This document shows, piece by piece, positions 45,474 to 53,682 of a stretch of 64,000 bases of DNA (its first letter is position 1; each line of letters begins with the position of its first letter). A model generated the notes under the pieces. That model was not told where the DNA came from, did not search any database, and saw only the letters and a list, made by a program, of their open reading frames with translations. Origin of the DNA: Streptomyces sp. Edi4 (GTDB taxonomy: Bacteria; Actinomycetota; Actinomycetes; Streptomycetales; Streptomycetaceae); assembly GCF_040253615.1 (NCBI RefSeq), contig NZ_JBEJGY010000004.1:2604001-2668000 (forward strand). The letters are read 5' to 3'. The position numbers were made by a program, and so were the translations under genes.

Positions 45474-46358
45474 GGGGGCCGGCTTCCGCGTCCGGGCGGC
45501 TCCCCGGGGCGCGGCCTGACCGGCAAGGGTGGCGCCGAGGGCCATCACCATGCCGAGCACCTGCACCGGGGCGAGGGCCTGGCCCAGCGCCGCCCAGCCG
45601 ATGACGGCGGCGCTGAGCGGGGAGAGCGGGCCGAGGAGGGTGACGGAGGTCGCGCTCATGCGGCCGATGCCACGGAACCAGAGCCAGTACGCGACGGCCG
45701 TGTTCACCAGGGCGAGGTAGACGTACCCCGCGATCTCGCGCCCGTCCAGCGCGGGCGGCGCGCCCTCCACGAGGAAGGCGACCGGTGCGATGAGGAGGCC
45801 GCCCGCGGTGAGCTGCCAGCCGGTCAGGACGAGTGGCCCCGCGCCCTCGGGCCGCCCCCACCGCTTGGTGAACACGGTCCCGGCGGACATCGAGGCGGAC
45901 GAACCCAGCGCGGCGATCACCCCCACCGCGTCGAAGGAGCCGGTCGCCTTGAGGACCACCAGGCTCACGCCGAGGGCGGCGGCGATGCCGGTGAGCAGGG
46001 TGCGCGAGGTGGGCTTCTCCCCCAGGAACAGGGCGGCGAGCCCGGCCACCCAGAGCGGTCCGACGGACCCGATCACGGCGGCCATGCCGCCCGGGAGGCG
46101 GTAGGCGGAGAGGAAGAGCAGCGGGAAGAACGCCCCGATGTTGAGGGCGCCGAGCACCGCCGCCTTCCACCACCAGGCGCCGCGTGGCAGCCGTCTGGTG
46201 AGCGCCACCAACGCGAGTCCGGCGGGCAGGGCGCGCATCATGCCGGTGAACAACGGCCGGTCGGCGGGGAGGAACTGCGTGGTGACGAAGTAGGTGGAGC
46301 CCCAGGAGAGGGGAGCGAGGGCGGTGAGGGCGGTGGTGGTGAGGCGGGCGCGGTTCAT
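45450..46358 (-). CDS. EamA/DMT-family transporter 2
   Basis: 302 aa, ten hydrophobic helices, two EamA repeats (LAPLSWGSTYFVTTQFLP; SSASMSAGTVFTKRWG). RhaT/RarD/YdcZ-like exporter of unknown substrate. The C-terminal tail RSTFHFC falls within the conserved 53-bp element, so the gene end and a regulatory sequence share bases. ATG start with GGGAACC upstream. It shares little sequence with EamA 1 beyond the fold. Confidence 0.9.
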   Translation of the reverse strand: MNRARLTTTALTALAPLSWGSTYFVTTQFLPADRPLFTGMMRALPAGLALVALTRRLPRGAWWWKAAVLGALNIGAFFPLLFLSAYRLPGGMAAVIGSVGPLWVAGLAALFLGEKPTSRTLLTGIAAALGVSLVVLKATGSFDAVGVIAALGSSASMSAGTVFTKRWGRPEGAGPLVLTGWQLTAGGLLIAPVAFLVEGAPPALDGREIAGYVYLALVNTAVAYWLWFRGIGRMSATSVTLLGPLSPLSAAVIGWAALGQALAPVQVLGMVMALGATLAGQAAPRGAARTRKPAPRSTFHFC

Positions 46359-46480
46359 GGGGGTTCCCTTCGGGGCGCGGGGCGCGGGGGCGCGGGAGTT
46401 GCGGCCGGGGTGACGGGGTGCGCGCGGCAGCGGGTTGGGGGGCGCGGGGTCGGGGCGAGGGGGTCTGTCACGCCGGAGGA

Positions 46481-46561
46481 CGGCGGGTCAGGCGGCCAGC
46501 GCCACCCCTACCGCCCCGGCGAAGGGCGGCGGGTCAGGCCGCGAGCGCCATCCCTACCGCC
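46481..46561. repeat. Tandem duplication of the MFS gene end (46-bp period)
   Basis: CGGCGGGTCAGGC... at 46481-46515 recurs at 46527-46561 with four differences. The inner copy is the real gene end (GMALAA stop); the outer copy would read GVALAA stop. Confidence 0.85.
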
Positions 46562-47829
46562 GCGCCTGGCAGTCGCCGCTCAAGGCGTACCACGGCGGCC
46601 GCCGCCACCACCGATGTCGCGACCAGGACCGCCCACGGCACGCGTCCGTCCACCGCCATCAGCGCGGTGTAGAGCGAGGGCGCGATCGCCGACGCCAGCG
46701 ACCAGGACAGCTGGTACGCGGCCAGGTACCGCCCGCGCAGCGCCTCCGGCGCGACCGCCACCGACAGCGCCCCGGCCGCCGGGTTGTGGACGAGTTCGCC
46801 CAGCGTGTACAGCACGACGATGACCAGGAGCGCCCCGCCCAGCACGATGCCGGAGCCGGGCCGGACCGTGCCGAGGGCGATCTGCGCGGTGAAGGCGGCG
46901 GCGAACAGGAGCGAGCCGAGCGCGGCGGAACGGGTGCGCCGGGCGCCACGGGCGCGGATCCGGGCGCCGATCACGACGCCGCCCGCCGCGCACATCACGG
47001 TGTTGAGCGTGAACGCCGTACCGGTCAGGGCCTGGGGGCCGCGCAGCCAGGTGGTGATGTAGAGCGGGAAGAGCACGGGGAGGGCCGAATAGCTCAGCGC
47101 GTTGAGGAAGTTGACGGCGGTCAGGCCGAGGAAGGGCCGGTCCGCGAAGACCTGCCGGTAACCGGCGGGACGCTGAGCGGGGGCCAACACTGGCTGCCGC
47201 GGCCGCCGCCCGGAGGGGACGCCGCGCATCAAGAGCGCCGCGAGGGCGAAGCTCGCGGCGTTCAGCCAGGCCGCCGCGGTGAACCCGGCGTCGCCGCCGA
47301 ACCCGACGATCAGCGAGGCGAGCAGCGAGCCCGCGCCGAGCCCGCCGTTGCGCAGGGCGCGCGAGGAGGCCTGGAGCCGGTCCCGGTCGGCGCCCCGGGC
47401 GACCTCGCCGAGCAGGGACTGCTGCACGGCGGGGAAGGCACGGTCGCCGAACGCGGTGGCGAGGGCGACGGCGGCGAAGGCGGGCAGCGCGTGGGCGAAG
47501 GGGTAGAGCAGGAAACCGGCGCCGCGCACCCCGTACAGCAGGAGCTGGACGCGGCGGGCCCCGTACCGGTCGACGGCCGCGCCGGCGAACGGCAGCGCGC
47601 CGAGCCCGAGCAGTCCGACGACGGTGAGCACGAGGCCGACGGTGGCGAACGCGAGCCCGGTGACGTGGTGGAAGAAGACCAGGCTGAACGGTATGTACAT
47701 CCCGGAGCCGGTCGCGTCGACCGCCATGGCGACGAGCATGCGCCGCTCCCCCGGTATGCGGGCCGGCATGCGGCTCGGCGTCCGGCCCGGCGTGCGGGGG
47801 GTGCGGGCAGGACTGCGGAACGTACGCAT
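46534..47829 (-). CDS. MFS transporter, probable exporter
   Basis: 431 aa, about 12 helices, with MFS pattern GAAVDRYGARRVQLLLYG between helices 2 and 3. N-terminal basic region MRTFRSPARTPRTPGRTPSR. Divergent from a MarR regulator across 170 bp with a symmetrical operator, so it is likely a MarR-controlled drug/metabolite exporter. Start ATG 47829; the frame is open further upstream but through the operator region. Confidence 0.88.
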   Translation of the reverse strand: MRTFRSPARTPRTPGRTPSRMPARIPGERRMLVAMAVDATGSGMYIPFSLVFFHHVTGLAFATVGLVLTVVGLLGLGALPFAGAAVDRYGARRVQLLLYGVRGAGFLLYPFAHALPAFAAVALATAFGDRAFPAVQQSLLGEVARGADRDRLQASSRALRNGGLGAGSLLASLIVGFGGDAGFTAAAWLNAASFALAALLMRGVPSGRRPRQPVLAPAQRPAGYRQVFADRPFLGLTAVNFLNALSYSALPVLFPLYITTWLRGPQALTGTAFTLNTVMCAAGGVVIGARIRARGARRTRSAALGSLLFAAAFTAQIALGTVRPGSGIVLGGALLVIVVLYTLGELVHNPAAGALSVAVAPEALRGRYLAAYQLSWSLASAIAPSLYTALMAVDGRVPWAVLVATSVVAAAAVVRLERRLPGAAVGMALAA

Positions 47830-47921
47830 CGGGAACTCCGTCTCCGGGCCACGGGTGGGCGGCGGTCGGGGGCCGGGCAGGGGAGGCTCGGCCCGGTAGC
47901 TCAGCCCTAAGTGGCTCAGCT

Positions 47922-47949
47922 GAAAGTAGCTTACTCGGGAGCTACTTTC
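47922..47949. promoter_or_regulatory. Inverted repeat operator between MFS and marR
   Basis: GAAAGTAGCT (47922-47931) and AGCTACTTTC (47940-47949) form a perfect 10-bp inverted repeat with an 8-nt spacer; a further AAGCTACTT half-site follows at 47954. Similar symmetric AT-richer sites are bound by MarR regulators. AGTAGCTTACT occurs in the likely core promoter. Confidence 0.75.
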
Positions 47950-47999
47950 CGTCAAGCTACTTACTTGCGTCCGACCGACCGGGTGCCGATACTGGTCCC

Positions 48000-48545
48000 A
48001 TGACTGGCGCAGAGACGACCTCCCCGGCCCCCCGTTCGCGGCCCACGGCGCCCGAGACGCCTTCGGACGCGGTGGACGCGATGACCGGCCAGTGGGCCTC
48101 GGTCCGCCCCGACCTCGCGACGGCGCCGATGGCGGTGTACGGGCGGATCTACCGGATCGCGCGCGCGATGGGCGAGCGGATGGACAAGGAGTACGCGCGG
48201 TTCGGCATCGGGCGCGGGGAGTTCGACGTCCTGGCGACCCTGCGGCGCGCGGGCGAGCCGTACACGCTCTCACCGCGGCAGCTCTCGGCGACGCTGATGC
48301 TGACGACCGGGGGCATGACGGGGCGCCTGGACAAACTGGAGAAGGCCGGCCTGCTGTCGCGCAGCCCCGATCCGACGGACCGGCGCGGGCTGCGGGTGAC
48401 GCTGACGGAGCGTGGCCTGAAGCTGGTGGACGAGTCCGTGACGGCGGGCCTCGCCGCCCAGACCGAGGTCCTCTCGTCCGCCCTCGACGAGGCGGAGGTG
48501 GACCAACTGTCCATCCTGCTGAGGAAGTTGCTCGCCGCGTACTGA
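48000..48545 (+). CDS. MarR-family transcriptional regulator
   Basis: 181 aa. Winged HTH: EFDVLATLRRAGEPYTLSPRQLSATLMLTTGGMTGRLDKLEKAGLLSRSPDPTDRRGLRVTLT (beta-wing DPTDRRG is the family hallmark; cited in parts). Probably represses the divergent MFS gene and itself through the inverted repeat at 47922-47949. ATG start at 48000. Confidence 0.92.
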   Translation: MTGAETTSPAPRSRPTAPETPSDAVDAMTGQWASVRPDLATAPMAVYGRIYRIARAMGERMDKEYARFGIGRGEFDVLATLRRAGEPYTLSPRQLSATLMLTTGGMTGRLDKLEKAGLLSRSPDPTDRRGLRVTLTERGLKLVDESVTAGLAAQTEVLSSALDEAEVDQLSILLRKLLAAY

Positions 48546-48609
48546 GCCGGCCATCGCGACCGCCGCAGGCACCTCCCGGCCCGCCGCTCGCCGTCGCGAG
48601 CCGGTGCGC

Positions 48610-49857
48610 TCACGACGTCGGGCACCGCGTCAGCCGCACGCGCAGCCGCTCCACCCGGCGGGCCACCAGGCCCACGGTGTACGTCACGTGCTCTTCGGCC
48701 AGCTCCGGTCTCCCGCGCCACAGGGCGCGCAGCATGAGCTGTGCTTCGAGGCGGGCCAGGGGCGCGCCGAGGCAGAAGTGGGACCCCAGGCCGAAGGCGA
48801 GGTGCCTGGCGCCGCGCCGGAGGTCGAGGCGGTGGGGGCGGGCGTGCACGAGGGGGTCGCGGTTGGCGGCGTTGAGCAGCAGGGTGATGATCGTCCCCGC
48901 CGGAACCGCCGTCCCGCCCACCCGCGCGTCCGTCAGGGCGGTGCGCACCGCGATGGGGACGGGTGGTTCGTAGCGCAGCAGTTCCTCGACGGCCGTCGCG
49001 ATGACGTCGGCGTCATCGCGCCCGGCGTCCAGGACACGGCTCTCCTCTGGGTGGGTGAGCAGTGTGTGCAGGCCGTTCGCGATCAGGCCGACCGTTGTCT
49101 CGTAGCCGGCCGCGATGAGCTGCCCGCAGGTCGCCACGGCCTCGCTCAGCCGGACGGGGTCGTCCTGGCGCGCGGCGGCCCGGGCGAGCCCGCCGATGAC
49201 GCTCGGGCCCCGGTCCTCTGGCGGGCGCCGCAGGAGCCGGCTGAAGGTGCGGACGAAATCGGTGCGGGCCCCGGCGATGCGGTCCCGGACGGCGGGATCG
49301 CCGCTCTCCCTCGGGTCCATGCCGCGCACGAGGAGTTCCGCCATGTCCCCGAAGTGGTCCTCGCCGCCGGGCGGCAGGCCCAGGACGTCGCGGAGGACCG
49401 AGGCGGCGAGCGGCCGCGCGAGGTCGGCGACCACGTCCACCTCCCGCCGCTGCCAGGCCGCCTCGACGAGGTCGCGGACGTAACCCTCGACGCTCGGCGT
49501 GAGCCGGGCGGTGGCCCTGGCGGTGAAGGCACCGCTGACCGTGCCGCGCTGGCGGTCGTGTTCGGGCGGGTCGGTCAGGAGGAAGGACCGGGCGGGCACG
49601 CCGTAGCCGGTGATGTCGCGGGCCGTGGCCGCGCCGTGGCCGAAGCGCGGGTCGCGCAGCACCTCGGCGCACTCGGCGTGACCGAGCAGCAGGAGCACAC
49701 CCGAGGGGGTGCGGTGGACGGGGCCCGATCTTTCGCGCAGGGCTTCGGTGAACCGGTTCGGATCGGCCCGGTAGGCCTCGCTGCTGGTGTCGCAGTCCAC
49801 TTGCTCCGCGATGAGGTCGTACCAGGAGACCGGGTTCCCGACGCGCGTGCTCTGCAT
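48610..49857 (-). CDS. Cytochrome P450
   Basis: 415 aa, soluble class I bacterial P450. I-helix AAGYETT, K-helix EXXR as EELLRYE, heme-binding loop FGLGSHFCLGAPLA with the axial Cys. No ferredoxin gene is adjacent. It is divergent from the DHA2 exporter-ACP-ketosynthase unit with 142 bp between, so it may hydroxylate the product of that unit. ATG 49857. Confidence 0.93.
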   Translation of the reverse strand: MQSTRVGNPVSWYDLIAEQVDCDTSSEAYRADPNRFTEALRERSGPVHRTPSGVLLLLGHAECAEVLRDPRFGHGAATARDITGYGVPARSFLLTDPPEHDRQRGTVSGAFTARATARLTPSVEGYVRDLVEAAWQRREVDVVADLARPLAASVLRDVLGLPPGGEDHFGDMAELLVRGMDPRESGDPAVRDRIAGARTDFVRTFSRLLRRPPEDRGPSVIGGLARAAARQDDPVRLSEAVATCGQLIAAGYETTVGLIANGLHTLLTHPEESRVLDAGRDDADVIATAVEELLRYEPPVPIAVRTALTDARVGGTAVPAGTIITLLLNAANRDPLVHARPHRLDLRRGARHLAFGLGSHFCLGAPLARLEAQLMLRALWRGRPELAEEHVTYTVGLVARRVERLRVRLTRCPTS

Positions 49858-49999
49858 GCCGAGTGACTGTAGGGGCTGTTGTGCCCGGGGCCGGTGAGCC
49901 ACGTCCCGCCGTGCCCCGGGACGCGAAGCCATGGGCCGCCCGTGCGCGTGCCGCACGTGGCGCCCCGGCGCGCGCGTCCTTGGGTGGTTCGCTGGCCCC

Positions 50000-51637
50000 A
50001 TGGCTGAATTCGTCACGGTCGAAGGCCGCGTCCGCGAGGCGGACGGGGGCGCGCCGGCCGGGCTCTCGGAGCGGCGGCGGTGGGCGGCCGCCCTTTCCGT
50101 GTGCCTCGGGCTCTTCCTGCTCGGCCTTGACCTGACGGTCCTGAACGTGGCCGTCCCCGAACTCCGCGACGCCCTGGACGCGAGCATGCGGCAGACCCAG
50201 TGGATCGTGGACGCCTATGTGCTGGCGCTCGGCGGCCTCGTGCTGACCAGCGGAGGACTCACCGACCGGCTGGGGCGCCGGCGCGCGTTCGTCGCGGGCC
50301 TCACCGTCTGCGCCGTCTCCTCCGTCGCGGGCGGCCTCGTCCACTCCCCCGGCCAGATCATCGCCGCGCGCGCGGGCATGGGCGTGGGCGCCGCCCTGTT
50401 GATGCCGGCGACGCTGTGCCTGATCACCGGCCTCTTTCCCGGCCCCGCGCGGGGCCGGAGCGCGATCGCCGTGTGGGCGGCGGTGGGAGGACTCGGCGGC
50501 GCCTGCGGCCCGGTGGTCGGAGGCCGGCTGGTGGAGACCGCTTCCTGGCGTGCCGCCTTCTGGATCAACGTCCCCATCGCCGTCCTCGCCATCGCCCTGG
50601 CGCTGGCCCTCGTGCCCGCCGACGAGCGCCGCGCCCCGGGCCCTGCGCCCCGCTTCGACGGGCCGGGCGCGGTCCTTTCGGCTAGCGGGCTGCTCGTCCT
50701 GGTGTGGGCGGTCATCGAGAGCCCGGCCCGGGGCTGGACGGATCCGCTCACGCTCGGCGCGTACGCGGTGGCGGGGCTGCTGCTTGCCGCCTTCCTCGCC
50801 GTGGAGCACCGCAGCGACGCGCCGGTCCTGCCGCTGGCCCTGGTGCGCCCGGCGCGGGTCAGCACCGCTGCGGTGGCCCTGGCCATGATGTCGTTCGCCC
50901 TGTTCGGCGCGCTCTTCGTGGTCACCCTCTACCTCCAGGGGGTGCTGGGCTGTACGCCCTGGCAGGCGGGGGTACGCATCCTGCCGCTGCCCGGCGGGCT
51001 CATGGCGGGCGCGGCGCTGTCGCTGGGGGTCACGGCGCGCTGGGGCGACAAGAGCAGTGTGCTGCTGGGGCTGCTCGCCGTGGTGGCCGCGTTCGCCCTG
51101 CTGGCCGGCACGTCGGCCGACTCCGGCTACGGACGCCTGCTGGTCTTCCTCCTCCTCGCCGGCGCGGGCGCGGGACTGACCGCCGCCGCCTCGACCGCCT
51201 GCGTCATGAACGCCGTGCCGCCCTCGCGGGCCGGGCTCGGCTCCTCGGTCAACGACGCCACCCGCCAGGTCGGCGCCGCTCTGGGAGTCGCCGTACAGGG
51301 CTCGCTCCTGTCCAGCGCGTACACCGGCCGGCTCGACGACACGCTCGCGCGCTCCCCCGCGCCCCTTCCCCCGCAGATGGCCGAGGCCTCGGACAACATC
51401 CTGTCCGCCGCGACGATCGCCCGCCGGCTCCCGCCACAAGCCGGTGAACGGCTGCGCGCCGCGGCCGCGGACGCGTTCACCCACGGGCTCTCCCACGCCG
51501 CTCTGGCCTCGGCCGCCGTGGCGTCGGCGGCGTTCTTCCTCACGTGGCTGCGGCTGCCGGGCCGCGCCCGCTTCGCGGAGCAGGCCCACGGGGTCCGCCA
51601 ATGCGGTGATTCTGCCGAGCGAGGCGGGTGTCCCTGA
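50000..51637 (+). CDS. DHA2-type MFS drug exporter (EmrB/QacA-like)
   Basis: 545 aa, 14 predicted helices. Motif LDLTVLNVAVPELRDAL, then DRLGRRRAFVAG loop, and GPVVGGRLVETASWRAAFWINVP (motif C and the DHA2 signature). Exports antibiotics or lipophilic products. First of a likely three-gene unit with acpP-like and ketosynthase genes; 68 bp to the ACP. ATG 50000. Confidence 0.92.
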   Translation: MAEFVTVEGRVREADGGAPAGLSERRRWAAALSVCLGLFLLGLDLTVLNVAVPELRDALDASMRQTQWIVDAYVLALGGLVLTSGGLTDRLGRRRAFVAGLTVCAVSSVAGGLVHSPGQIIAARAGMGVGAALLMPATLCLITGLFPGPARGRSAIAVWAAVGGLGGACGPVVGGRLVETASWRAAFWINVPIAVLAIALALALVPADERRAPGPAPRFDGPGAVLSASGLLVLVWAVIESPARGWTDPLTLGAYAVAGLLLAAFLAVEHRSDAPVLPLALVRPARVSTAAVALAMMSFALFGALFVVTLYLQGVLGCTPWQAGVRILPLPGGLMAGAALSLGVTARWGDKSSVLLGLLAVVAAFALLAGTSADSGYGRLLVFLLLAGAGAGLTAAASTACVMNAVPPSRAGLGSSVNDATRQVGAALGVAVQGSLLSSAYTGRLDDTLARSPAPLPPQMAEASDNILSAATIARRLPPQAGERLRAAAADAFTHGLSHAALASAAVASAAFFLTWLRLPGRARFAEQAHGVRQCGDSAERGGCP

Positions 51638-51705
51638 CCGCCCAGCGCCGGGGACGCCGATATCACGGGGGCGTCCCACCGTCCGCACCCCGCCGAAAGG
51701 CCGCC

Positions 51706-51999
51706 TTGACCACCTCAGAAGTCGCCTTCACCGAAGAAGCACTCATGAACATCGTCGTGGAGGAGTTCGAGATCTCCGCCGACCAACTCACCGAGGGCGC
51801 CACCCTGGAGGAACTGGGTCTCGACTCCTTGGGGCTCCTGGAACTCCTGGTGGCCGTCGAAGCGCGGACGCACAAGGAGATCTCCACCCTGGACCTGCCG
51901 ATCTCCCCCCAAACGCCCTACCACGAGGCCGCCCGCGTTCTCACGCGCGCCGTGGCGCAGGCGCCCGCCGTCGGGGCCGGCGACATGGTCACCGGGTGA
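51706..51999 (+). CDS. Free-standing acyl carrier protein
   Basis: 97 aa from TTG 51706 (GAAAGG 5 bp upstream). The phosphopantetheine attachment site is LEELGLDSLGLLELLVAVEAR (Ser in DSL; quoted in part only as family signature). Acidic helix-rich ACP fold; the extended N-terminus and Ala-rich tail differ from the primary-metabolism AcpP. Its stop overlaps the ketosynthase start (GTGA), so the two are translationally coupled. It probably carries a short acyl or polyketide intermediate for that ketosynthase. Confidence 0.9.
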   Translation: MTTSEVAFTEEALMNIVVEEFEISADQLTEGATLEELGLDSLGLLELLVAVEARTHKEISTLDLPISPQTPYHEAARVLTRAVAQAPAVGAGDMVTG

Positions 52000-53216
52000 A
52001 GCACGCCGCCGCGATCGCGGTCACCGGCCTCGGCCTGGTCACGGCGGCCGGCGTGGGCGCGCGGGACACCTGGGAGCGCCTGTGCGCGGGCGCGCCGACC
52101 GCCGCCCTCGACCCCGACCTCGCGGGGCTGCCCGTCCCCTTCGCCTGCCGCGTTCCCCAGGCGGCCCTGCGAGCGGCCGCGCCCGGGCCCGCCTGGCGCA
52201 CCGACCCGTTCATCCGGTTCGCGGTGGCCGCGGCCCGGGAGGCCGTCGCCGACGCCGGTCTGGACCACGGCAGTTGGGACGGGCCACGGGTGGCCGTCGT
52301 CATCGGTGTGGGCAGCGCCTCCCACGATCTGACGCCCAGGGCGAGCGCGGCCCTGGCCGCGCATCACTACGCGGCGATCCCGCCCACCCTGGTCGCGCGC
52401 AGCGCGCCGAACATGGCCGCCGGGTACGTGGGCATGGCGCTGGGCGCCGAGGGGCCCACCCTGTGCACCAGCACGGCCTGCGCCTCGGGCACCACCGCCA
52501 TCGGCACGGCCGCCCTGCTGCTGCGGGCCGGCATGTGCGACATCGCGGTCGCCGGCGGCAGCGAAGGCGCCGGCCGCGTCACCTCGGCGGCGTTCTGGCG
52601 CATGGGGGCGCTCTCCACCCGCACCCACGATCCGCTGGGCGCCTCCCGCCCCTTCGACGCCGACCGGGACGGATTCGTCCTCGGCGAGGGAGCAGGCGTC
52701 CTCGTCCTGGAGCGCGCGGCCGACGCCCGGGCCCGCCGGGCCCGCCCCCACGCCCTGCTCACCGGATACGGGGCCAGCGGCGACGCCCACCACGCCACCG
52801 CGCCGCACCCCGAGGGCGCGGGCGTCCAGCGCGCGCTGCGCTGCGCCATCGCCGACGCCGGTCTCTCCCCCGAGGACATCGACCACGTCAACGCGCACGC
52901 CACGGCGACCACGTTGAACGACCGGGTCGAGGCGCAGGCCCTGCGCGCTGTCTTCGGCACGCCGCCGCCGGTCACCGCGACCAAGAGCGTCCTGGGGCAT
53001 TCCCTGGGCGCCGCCGGGGCCATCGAAGCCGTGGTCAGCGCGCTCACGCTGCGCCACCAGCTGATCCACCCGACCGCCAACCTCCACCGGCTCGACGACG
53101 CCATCGACCTGGACGTCGTGACGAAAGAGCCCCGGGCGGCCCGCGTCCGGGCCATGGTCACCACGTCCTGCGGATTCGGCGGCCAGAACGCGGCCCTGGT
53201 CCTGCAAGAGTGCTGA
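51996..53216 (+). CDS. Beta-ketoacyl synthase (FabF/KAS II-like)
   Basis: 406 aa, GTG 51996. Condensing enzyme with complete Cys-His-His triad: STACASGT, NAHATATTLND and LGHSLGAAGA. C-terminal SCGFGGQNAALV matches KAS II/type II PKS ketosynthases. There is no chain-length factor, malonyltransferase, ketoreductase or thioesterase nearby. A hairpin at 53240-53274 ends the unit. Confidence 0.93.
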   Translation: MKHAAAIAVTGLGLVTAAGVGARDTWERLCAGAPTAALDPDLAGLPVPFACRVPQAALRAAAPGPAWRTDPFIRFAVAAAREAVADAGLDHGSWDGPRVAVVIGVGSASHDLTPRASAALAAHHYAAIPPTLVARSAPNMAAGYVGMALGAEGPTLCTSTACASGTTAIGTAALLLRAGMCDIAVAGGSEGAGRVTSAAFWRMGALSTRTHDPLGASRPFDADRDGFVLGEGAGVLVLERAADARARRARPHALLTGYGASGDAHHATAPHPEGAGVQRALRCAIADAGLSPEDIDHVNAHATATTLNDRVEAQALRAVFGTPPPVTATKSVLGHSLGAAGAIEAVVSALTLRHQLIHPTANLHRLDDAIDLDVVTKEPRAARVRAMVTTSCGFGGQNAALVLQEC

Positions 53217-53239
53217 GGCGCGAGAGCGCCGAGAACCGG

Positions 53240-53274
53240 CCCGCCCCCGGCACGCGATGCGCGCCGGGGGCGGG
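53240..53274 (+). terminator. Hairpin after the ketosynthase gene
   Basis: 12-bp perfect GC stem CCCGCCCCCGGC / GCCGGGGGCGGG with an 11-nt loop, 24 bp past the stop codon. Confidence 0.75.
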
Positions 53275-53348
53275 TGGACGTACGGGAAACCGCCGCGTCC
53301 CTCGCGGGGCGCGGTTCGGGACCGGGACCTGGAGGTCCCGGAGGGGGG

Positions 53349-53588
53349 TTACGCCTTCTTCGCGGTCTTGCGGGACTTGTCCAGCACCATCACCAGACCC
53401 GCGATGATCGCGAACAGCGCGATGGGCGCGATCACGAACAGACCGATCGTGTCGATCACGCTCAGGCCTGACCCCGGGTCGTCACCGTCGTCGCGCGTGA
53501 GCGCGAGCGCGGGGGACGACATGAGCAGCATCATCAGCGTCGTACCGGCTGCTACGGCGCCGGCGCGCAGGGCGTTCTTCTTGTCCAC
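53349..53588 (-). CDS. Small exported/membrane protein
   Basis: 79 aa: Lys-containing N-terminus and a hydrophobic signal segment (AGAVAAGTTLMMLLMSSPALA), an acidic linker (TRDDGDDPGSG), one transmembrane helix (IGLFVIAPIALFAIIAGLVMVL) and a basic tail (DKSRKTAKKA). The topology suggests a short extracytoplasmic loop. I believe it is conserved near malQ in Streptomyces; no function known. Confidence 0.8.
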   Translation of the reverse strand: MDKKNALRAGAVAAGTTLMMLLMSSPALALTRDDGDDPGSGLSVIDTIGLFVIAPIALFAIIAGLVMVLDKSRKTAKKA

Positions 53589-53682
53589 GGAGCAAACGTA
53601 GCGAACGCCCGCCAGGGCCGCGCGCCCGGGGGTGCCGTACGAGCCCCCGCGCGCCCGGACCCCTGACGAATAGCGCCCGCGT

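Noticed and set aside
46410..47910. Plus-strand open frames across the MFS gene
   Set aside because: Antisense shadows with Glu/Gly/Arg bias; the MFS protein on the minus strand has clear membrane helices.
48610..53274. Type II polyketide cluster
   Set aside because: There is no chain-length factor, cyclase or ketoreductase, and the ketosynthase stands alone with one ACP.
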